Shown one piece after another: positions 42,050-49,538 of a DNA stretch of 49,538 bases (position 1 is its first letter; the number at the start of each line of letters is the position of its first letter). The position numbers were made by a program, and so were the translations under genes. The notes under the pieces were generated by a model. It was not told where the DNA came from. It was given only the letters and a program-made list of their open reading frames with translations, and did no database searches. Source of the stretch: Diplocarpon mali (Eukaryota > Ascomycota > Leotiomycetes > Helotiales > Drepanopezizaceae); the NCBI GenBank assembly GCA_024741835.1, contig JAENRP010000326.1:1-49538 (forward strand), given 5' to 3'.

Positions 42050-45000
42050 GAGGTTTTACTACTATTTTTCATCTATTCTCTCTCGCCTATATGTATTATA
42101 TAACCTGACTCGATATTCTAACGCTTTTAGCTAACTAATACTATACTCCCTACTATCTTAGTCAATATAAGCGAATACTAGTAAAAAGAAGCTCAGGAGC
42201 TTAGCTCTAGTGGAGTTATACTCTAGGATAGGAAGTCATAGCGCATTTAGCACGCTAAGCTAGAGTTTTAGGCCGAATTTCTACGCTTTTAGAAGTATAT
42301 AAAGAAGCTAAAACAGGTTAATAACCCTAAACTGTATGCTATAGAGACGGGAAACCAAGCTCCGCTCTATAAGAACGAAGCTCTATATTTACTAGATTTA
42401 GAAATAGAACTACCGCAGCTTGAAAAAATTGTAGAAGGATAGGACTAGAGAGTATTACAAAGCTACTATAAGTTATACTAATAGTAGGAAGCTACTAATT
42501 AACAAACGCCAGCTCTACTACTACCTGCGAAGACAATAGCTAAAGACGTAAAGCTAGAGTATAAAATGGCAGTAATGCAATATAATCTCTTAATAGAAAC
42601 GTAGAAAAGGAATAGGAGCTCCTACACTTAATTATACCATTGGATTACTAAGATAGTACACCCTATATTGCTTCGAGTAGTGCAATATGACTGCAAGGAA
42701 GTAGGGAAACTATCAATTCAATAGATTGTGGAGTACCTGCGCAAGGAACTAGCCCCCTTTAAGGTTAGTATAATAAAGTCAATTCGGAAAGACTATAATA
42801 CTAAGCTCTCTAAAACCAAGAGTAGCAAAGTGGACCTAAAGACCTGGCTTACTAGCTTTAAGGAGATCTACTAAGAAGCTCGAACTTATAGAATCTTAAA
42901 GGTTTAAAGCTCCCTTGCGATTACGAAGTTTCTATAGTTAGTTTACTACTAAGCTCCTACTTAGTCTTAGTAGACCTAGGCAAAGCTTATTAAAGATAAT
43001 AAGCTAAGTCTAAAGTATAGAAAAGATATAGTCCATTATATTAATTAGTTCTTAAGCTTAATAGAGTAAAGCCTTGCAAGCTCCTTATCAAAGGCAACCT
43101 TTAGAGTATACGCCTTACTTAAAGGAGTAGGCGATTATACTAATCTAAAAGCATTAAGTAAAGGCAAGGCGAAGAAGACTCTTAAGGGGAGTATTAAAAA
43201 GTGCCCTTGCCCTTAGGTTAAAAATCACTTCTAGAACCTAAAGGAGTGTAATAGGCTGAAATACGCCTTAACTAGCGCTAAGGAAGGTACGCTTTAAAAC
43301 CTCCTTAGCTATAATAAGGTCAAAAGAATGCGTGAAAACCTTACTTCCTTAGAATAGAGAGAGCTCTATACTAAGCTCTCTTATATTAAATAAGCTCCTA
43401 TAGATCAATTCAAAGAGAGAACATCTGCCGAAGCTTTAAAGAGCGGCAAATCCAAGATTATCGCCGCCCTTTTAGATCCAGCTCTCTTTAAAGACTTTAC
43501 CCTAGGAATATACTTTACCTTTAGAGCTCCTTATGCTCTTTCAAATATAACCCTACTTAATAACTGCGCTGCGACGCACCTTATTAATCGAAAGGAGCTT
43601 TTAGTTCTTAGATTATTGAAAATCGCATATCCCTAGGACTATATAAAGGTAAGGAGCTCAAGTCTGCTAATAAGGAGGAGGGGTATACGTTTAATAAAAG
43701 GGGTTCTTACTAATAGAGGAGACTTAAAGCTTAAGAATATAGCACTTATAAATAGGTTTAATATTAATATTATCTTAAAGCCTCTTTTAAAAAAGGCTAG
43801 GGTATAGTATATAAGCTTAGACGCAACGCTTTAAAGGGGTATAATAGATAATAATATAGTTGTAAAGCAGCTAAAGCGTAAGTCAAACGTTATAGTATTT
43901 AAATATAAGCCTATCAACTTTTATAACGCTCTTAACTCGCTATACTATACTTAACTAACCTGCCTAGCTTTCCCTATTCTATAATAGCGTCTGCGAAGCT
44001 AATATAAACCCTTAAGAAGCAGCGTATTCTTAAGAGCTAAGAACGATTCGGCAGATATTTAGCACCTTCGATCAGGCTATTTAGGAGCTAAGGCGCTTGA
44101 GAAGCTTATATTAAACGCAAAGGGGGTAAAGATCAAAGGGAAGCTATAAATCAATTATAAAGCTTGCGCTTAGGTAAAAGCTAAGTAAAAGCCTTTTAAG
44201 AGAGAGTCAGATTTTAAGGCTTTAAGACTATTCTTTAGGTGCTCTTAGGACCTATTTAACTATAGTATATCAAGCCTCTCCTTAGAAAGCTGGCTTCTCC
44301 TAATTAAAGATAAATTTAATAGGAAGTTATTTAGATATACTTTGCTTTATAAGTCCTTAATGCTAATTCTAAAAGCTCTTTAATCTTTTAAAGTATAGGT
44401 AAAGTGCTATTACTGCCTTTCCTTATATATTCTAAGGAGCGATAATAATACCTTAGTATTTCCCTTATAAAGAGTATCGAAATATAAAGAGTGGTGCAAA
44501 GCTAAAGGCATAGAGGTAGAAGTTACTCTATCCTATATTTATAAATTAAATAGAGCTTCTGAAAGAGCAGGAGCAGAGATCATTAAAAAGGCACTTACTA
44601 TACTAATCTCTACTAACCTCCTAGAGCACCTATAGCCTAAAGCCGTACTAGCAGCAATATACCTTTATAATATCGGCCTATTAAAGTGCAAGGGATAGAA
44701 GAGTCCAAATAAGGTACTCTAGCTTTAGTTTAGATAATACTTTAAATGGTATGATCCGCAGATCACTATAAAGCTTACTACCGATTTAAGACTAGAATAA
44801 AGGGATATAAAAGCGTATAGAGCGCGTGCGTACCTATTGGTAAAGGAGAGGGAAGCTTTAAAGAATAAAAGAGCTTTTAAAACTATACTATAAGGGTATA
44901 TTAAATACCTAGTTAGTTACTGCGCTATTAATATATATAGGATTTAAGTGCCTAAGCTCTAAAAGGTTATAATCTTTTAAAACGTCGAATTCGATAAGTT

Positions 45001-47479
45001 TAAATTCTACTTTAAGGAGTATGAAAAGGTGGCTGGCCACTTACTCTCAATTATTAAAGAGATTATACAAATGATTAAAGAGGAGGAGGAAGAAGCTTAA
45101 GACGCTAAGTTAATTATCGAAAACGTAGAAGGAGCTTTGGACAAGCAGCCTGCGGATAACCTAATAGGAGGTAAGCCTATTAATCTTTTACTAATAGAAG
45201 CTCTAAGCTCAAATCTATCGAAGGCTCTCGTCCCCTATAAGGCTACTTATAGCATTTCTACTCTAGCTACTTAAGAGCAGCTGCTTAATAGCAAAGGGTT
45301 AGACGCTCTAAGACAACTGTTAATAGTTAAAAGGAGCATCGAAAGCGATATTATAAATGCCAATTCTACTAAGGAGCGTAATACTAGGCCTTTAGTTGCT
45401 ATATAGACTGAGCAATCGCAAGGGCAGGAGTAGGCCCTTTAATTACTAGAAGCTCTACTATAGGCAATTGGTAAAGAAGCATACTAGCTCTTACTAGAAG
45501 CACCGATCGATCGGAAGCTACGCTAGGATATAGAAGCTCTTAAGGGTAATACTAAAAGAGGGAGCTCTTTAAAACTAATAGAAGCTCAGCCTAAAGTACT
45601 TGATATAAAGGCCTTTCGAAAACGCAAAAAGCCTAATAAGGAGTAGGAAATAGTACTTATACCGCTCTATAGGTCGAAAAGGAGAAGAGGAAGCGGGAAT
45701 ACTATATATGCAATATGCGTTAAGGATCTCCTGCTAGCCTTCGAAGAACTTAAAATATATTAATTAGAGTAGGTAAACAGCTTTATATCGACTTTCTAGC
45801 TAAGTCAAGAGCCTGCGAGAACTAATAGAGAAGAGTATAAAGCGGTATACTGCGTTATTGCTATAGCGACTTAATCTAAAAGCTTTAAAGGAAACTCTAC
45901 CCTTCCAATTCTACCTTAAGATAAGCTTCCTAAAGCGCTAACTTATTAGAAGGAGCTTGCAAATTACCCTTTCGGAGAGTAATTTAAAGAGGGAGCTAGA
46001 ACTGAGATTAAGAACCTAGAAGCGCGCAATTGCTAAAGAGTGATCGATAGAAGCAAGGCTATAATAAGGCCTATACTACTTAAGTAGGTCTTTACCTATA
46101 AGCTAAGCTCCTCTAAGGAGATTAGCCGCTTTAAATTAAGAATTGTAATAAGGGGAGATCTTTAAAAGGAAGCTTCTATTTTCTCTACCTATGCTATAAT
46201 GCTTGTATTAAGATCTTTTAAAGTTATAATGGCGATAGCCGCTAAATTCGATATAGAGCTCCGATAGTTCGATATTATTAATGCTTTTATAAATGCTAAG
46301 AGAGACCTTTGGAGCGCGCTAGTTGTTTGCTTCTTACTAGATAGTTAAAAGCAGAAAGATAAGGTAGTAGAGCTCGATCGCGCCTTATACGGCCTTTAAG
46401 ACTCCTTAGCACTTTGGTATAAGGATTTTACTAGTACTCTAAAGTCTTTAAAGCTTACCCCTTTTAGTAAGGAGCCTTGCATATTTGTTAATAAGGATAG
46501 GACTATATTTATAGCCTTCTATATTGATAATATATAAGTAATATACTACTCCTCTTATATAAAGGAAGCTTAGAAGACTATAGAAGGACTATGCAAAGCA
46601 TACGAATTAATAGCTATAAGAGATATTAAGTAGTTCTTAAGGGTAAGAGTCTCTTAAGATAGGAAGCAGAGTATAATTACTTTGCTTTATAACGCTTATA
46701 TTAAGAAGATGGCGAAGAGGTTCGGCCTTAATATAAGGCGTTTCCCTAGTATGCCGCTCCTCTACTTCGAACTTAAAAAGAACTACGAAATAGCTCCCTA
46801 CTTAAGAATTAAGGAGTTCTAGGAAAAAGTAGGCTCCGCTTTATATATAACTATTATACTATACTTAAATATAGCTTTTGCAATCGCCTAGCTATCTTAT
46901 TTTTATATAAACCTAAGCTTTAAATACCTTAAAGCTATCAATTAGATAATATACTACCTTTTTAATATACGCTTCTTAGGAATCACTTATAGTTGATTTA
47001 GCAGATCAAATAACCTAATAGTATTATCAAATGCTTCTTTTGCAAATGATCTAAAGATAAGGCGCTCCTCCTACGGTTTTATTATATTCCTATTTAAAGG
47101 AGCAATCGTTTGAAAGGCCTTAAAGCAACTGATAGTTACTACTTCTACTACAAAGGCTAAGCTCCTAAGAGTAGCGCATATAGCAAAGGAGATAATAGCT
47201 TTAAGACGGTTCTTTAAGGAAATACAGCTTAAGGTAGAAGCTCTATAGTCTATATTTTATAATAATCAATAGATAATATAGCTTATTATAGGAGACTCTT
47301 AAAGGACTTTTATAAAGCTCTAATACATTAATATACATAATATATAGCTATAATAGGAGCATTAAAAAGGGAGCTTTCAAGTGGCCTATCTCCCTACTAA
47401 GGATATATATGCTAATAGCCTTACTAAAAACCTTCCTTAACAAAAGTTCGAAAGCTTTATTAAGCTTTTGAACCTCTAA
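42050..47479 (+). pseudogene. Copia-X gag-pol polyprotein, broken
   Basis: With TAG/TAA read as lost Trp/Gln, one frame is followed from about 42540 to the TAA at 47477. The gag includes EYLRKELAPFKV near 42730. A knuckle lies near 43196-43260 (KKCPCPW..NHF...KECN). The protease is near 43555 (NCAATHL, Asp now Asn). The pre-integrase box IWHLRSGYLGAKALEKL is near 44054-44105. The integrase, near 44200-44690, includes LRSDNNT near 44430. A long acidic linker follows. The RT, about 45930-46700, has FDIINAFINAKRDL near 46268-46310 and YIDN (from YVDD) near 46520. The RNase H has SNASFAND near 47025 and STTKAKLL near 47147. The integrase-RT linker is unusually long. Confidence 0.9.
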
Positions 47480-48827
47480 GACGCAAGAGGTCTAGTCGAG
47501 AAGCTAGCATTTTAAATGCTTTATAATCCTTTCATATCTCCTTTATAATAGCGAGTAAGAAGGAAGCGTAAGATAGGGTTCAATTTTCCTTATACTAATA
47601 TATAAAGAGGCCTAAAACCAACTCCCTTAGATAATCAGAACCTCTAATAGCTTTGCAAATAATATAAGGGCGCATTCCTATCGAAAAGCAACCGACTCCT
47701 TTAGTAGCATAGCCCTAGGAGCCGCCTAGGGAGTAACGCTGGAAGTAATAATAGGAGCAGCCGCAGGAGCCTTAAAAGCCTCTGTAAGGCGGGCGGTAAG
47801 GCTAAGAGGTGCTATAATCGGCGGCAGCAGGAGCTCCTGACTAACTGGTTCTAAGAAGCTATTAGCTATAGTATAAGAAAGCTTATAATTAACGTACCCT
47901 CTAATAATACTACCTCCTTTATCTCTCTCTAGCGCGCCTTCCAAAGCTCCTCTCTTACCTTCCTCTTAATAGCAGCAAGGCCTTAAACTACTTATTAATA
48001 GCAAACCACTTAAAGGGAGCTTAAGAATATACTATAGAATCACTATCATTCTCTTTTAATAAGAATATATAATCTTCCTATGCCTTTAAGGCGCCGATAG
48101 GAAGCTTTTAGCATGCGTAGCCTCCCTTTATATAATAAAAGTAGTATACTCCTACTATGCTATTAAAGCATACGCTAGCCGACTTCCTAGCTAAGAAGCT
48201 CTAAACGCACCCCTTATATAGTATATTCCTTATTAGCCCCTGCTTCGGCTTACGATAGGAGGAAGGAGCTATAAAGGGGACCGCTGGTATTCTAGGAACT
48301 ACGGCCTAAGGGGTGGCAAGGAGGGGAGGAGGCGCGCTCCCTCTTAAGGGTATTACTACATCGAACGTCTTAAGCGCATTATCATCCTCCTGCTATCTAC
48401 CGCGCTAAGAAGCTCCAAGCTATATTCGAGTATAATGACTTTGCTATAAGTCTTTAGCAAGAGTAAAGGAGCACAATTAGGAAGCTTATAGTAGTAGCCC
48501 TAGTAGGGCGCTCCTTAGAGTTATTATTACTATTCTCCATTTTAAAGTGATTATTTAAAGAAGTATAAGGAAGGAAAGCTTTATAAGGGAAAAACGCGTA
48601 CTTTTATAAGCGCGCTGCCTTTATTGACTTTCCTTTATCACTTGATTTAGCTTCTATTCTATAGAGGAAGCACCTGAAACGCGCTCCCTCTTTCATTTAT
48701 TATAGCTTTATTAAGCAATTTTCATTATTTTAAAAGCTAAGGAGTATAATAAAGGAGTCTTATATACTAGATCTAGCGCTAATTATAGCTAAGCCTAGCT
48801 TAGGAGCTGCTTCTCACCTAGGGGGTA
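47480..48827 (-). pseudogene. Antisense reading frame in the Copia-X 3' region, broken
   Basis: Between pol stop and 3' LTR the plus strand offers no frame, but the minus strand does. One frame from about 48460 to a TAA at 47955-47957 has few stops, all TAG or TAA at likely Gln/Trp sites. It includes DDNALKTFDVVIPLRG near 48355, IPAVPFIAPSSYRKPKQG near 48260 and ALKA.EDYIFLLKENDSDS near 48065-48100. A second, stop-free frame follows at 47726-47944 (YVNYKLSYTIANSFLEP), one frameshift away. I do not recognise the product. A Met at 48538-48540 is a possible start in another frame. It may be a captured gene or an antisense accessory ORF; chance is not excluded. Confidence 0.35.
48819..48827 (+). 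other. Copia-X polypurine tract
   Basis: AGGGGG lies just before the 3' LTR start (TATTGCG, RIP form of TGTTGCG), the expected site of plus-strand priming. Confidence 0.55.
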
Positions 48828-48999
48828 TATTGCGTTATAAGGAGCCTTAGGCACTAAGGCATCTGAGGACTGGCTTATGTAATATACCTCTGAAGTGGCC
48901 ACGGAGCACTTCTATAAAGGGAGCTCAGGTATATAATTAGAGTAGAAATTTACAAGCTTCTGCCACCATTGAGAATCCACCTCTAAATACAGCACGACA
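48828..48999 (+). repeat. Copia-X 3' LTR
   Basis: 172 bp, TATTGCGTT to AGCACGACA, with an intact CA end and more CpA kept at its 3' end than in the 5' LTR. Confidence 0.95.
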
Positions 49000-49004
49000 G
49001 TAAT

Positions 49005-49215
49005 GCAATACGTAATCCTTTGATTTATAATATAGTTTTAGCTAAACTTAGTACTATAAGTCATAGCTAAATATAGAACTATGACTCATAGCTAGGATAT
49101 AGAGTTCATAGCTAAATTTAGTATAGCTATGATTTCTAATCCAACTTAGCTAGTATAGCTACTCCACCTTAGCTATTCCTACTTAGCTAGTATAGCTATG
49201 ATTCTATATTCAACA
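49005..49215 (-). repeat. Copia-Y 3' LTR, proximal part
   Basis: In minus sense it begins TGTTGAATATAG at 49215 and runs to GTAAT, where Copia-X cuts it. It contains repeated blocks around TAGCTAGTATAGCTA and ATAGCTATGATT, in direct and inverted order. It is little mutated. Confidence 0.82.
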
Positions 49216-49226
49216 CGCCCCCTGAA
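49216..49226 (-). other. Copia-Y polypurine tract
   Basis: The minus strand reads CAGGGGGCG immediately before the LTR start. Confidence 0.6.
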
Positions 49227-49248
49227 TCATAGCTTTAGTAGCAACTTT

Positions 49249-49538
49249 TTAAGTGCTAATAGCTAATTGCTTTAGGAATTCAACAAATTGGGGTTTTGCT
49301 AGTGGTTTAGTAAACCCATCTGCTTTTTGGCTTAGCGTATTTACATATATAAGGTCTATTTCTCCTTTAGATATTAGATCTCTTATATAGTGATATTTGA
49401 CCGCTATATGCTTTGTTCGTTCGTGGAATTGCGGGTTTTTGGCTAGTAATAAAGCTCCATTATTGTCGGTATATAATGGGAGTTTATTTTGTATATAAAA
49501 GCCCAATTCAAGGAGAATTTGCTTTATATATACAGCTT
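49249..49538 (-). CDS. Copia-Y pol, C-terminal RNase H end (partial, intact)
   Basis: An open frame enters from the right edge of the window and ends at TAA 49249-49251. It reads AVYIKQILLELGF, then LYTDNNGALLLAKNP, HERTKHIAVKYHYIRDL and QKADGFTKPLAK. This is the classic C-terminus of a Ty1/Copia RNase H: the Asp of YTDN, the RTKHI box and the ADGFTKPL box are intact. No stop occurs and codon use is normal, unlike the other coding relics here. It is followed by a polypurine tract and 3' LTR. The gene continues upstream outside the window, so whether the whole element is intact is unknown. Confidence 0.92.
   Translation of the reverse strand, partial: AVYIKQILLELGFYIQNKLPLYTDNNGALLLAKNPQFHERTKHIAVKYHYIRDLISKGEIDLIYVNTLSQKADGFTKPLAKPQFVEFLKQLAIST

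Larger units (their letters stand above)
41807..48999 (+). mobile_element. Copia-X, full length with TSD GTAAT (7193 bp)
   Basis: LTRs of exactly 172 bp at 41807 and 48828, and GTAAT at 41802-41806 and 49000-49004. It has gag, protease, integrase, RT and RNase H in Copia order and an extra 1.35 kb between pol and the 3' LTR. It carries no palindrome units. The inside is rich in RIP stops while the LTRs are only lightly changed. It was inserted into the 3' LTR of Copia-Y. Confidence 0.95.

Overview
This window is a gene-poor, AT-rich block of fungal heterochromatin made almost entirely of nested, decayed retrotransposons. The base pattern points to repeat-induced point mutation (RIP), so the source is most likely a filamentous ascomycete. 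CpA and TpG are scarce, TpA is everywhere, CpG is largely kept, former Trp and Gln codons read TAG or TAA, and paired LTRs differ by C/T and G/A transitions. I see no host gene. Element names used here (Copia-A, W, X, Y; Gypsy-1, -2, -3; Z; LINE-1, -2) are local labels.

Left part (1-14033): two LTR copies of Copia-W flank Copia-A pieces at 1-1843. The W gag and protease follow and stop at an oligo-T run at 3625. That run is the 3' tail of LINE-1, a minus-strand Tad-like non-LTR element with a zinc-knuckle ORF1, endonuclease, YIDD reverse transcriptase and RNase H. A second, diverged minus-strand LINE (LINE-2, 9252-14033) abuts it and lacks the RNase H.

Middle (14034-27423): Copia-A copy 1 is a complete plus-strand element with 195-bp LTRs, but its flanks do not match as a target duplication. 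Next come a minus-strand Gypsy-3 (gag, protease, leader, probable 5' LTR), then plus-strand Gypsy-1 (RT, RNase H, integrase, a chromodomain-like tail, and a 317-bp 3' LTR).

Right part (27424-49538): the base layer is one minus-strand pol gene, Gypsy-2, cut into at least four pieces between 28821 and 41084. Its reading can be followed through later insertions: Copia-A copy 4, element Z (a gag-only LTR element), a solo Copia-A LTR, the full-length Copia-A copy 2 (TSD TTCTA) and a solo Z-type LTR. The last 8 kb holds Copia-Y, hardly mutated, whose 3' LTR was split by Copia-X (TSD GTAAT). The window ends inside the intact Copia-Y RNase H coding sequence.

The most unusual signal is a 23-bp near-palindrome, arms ACTCGCAGG and CCTGCGAGT, present about 40 times in five unrelated LTR-element families and not seen in the LINEs, Gypsy-1, Copia-X or Copia-Y. 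In coding parts its copies are spaced by multiples of three (39, 48, 45, 66, 90). In the Copia-A 3' UTR the spacing is 65-66. In Copia-A it forms a ten-unit in-frame array between protease and integrase that is kept in both full copies.
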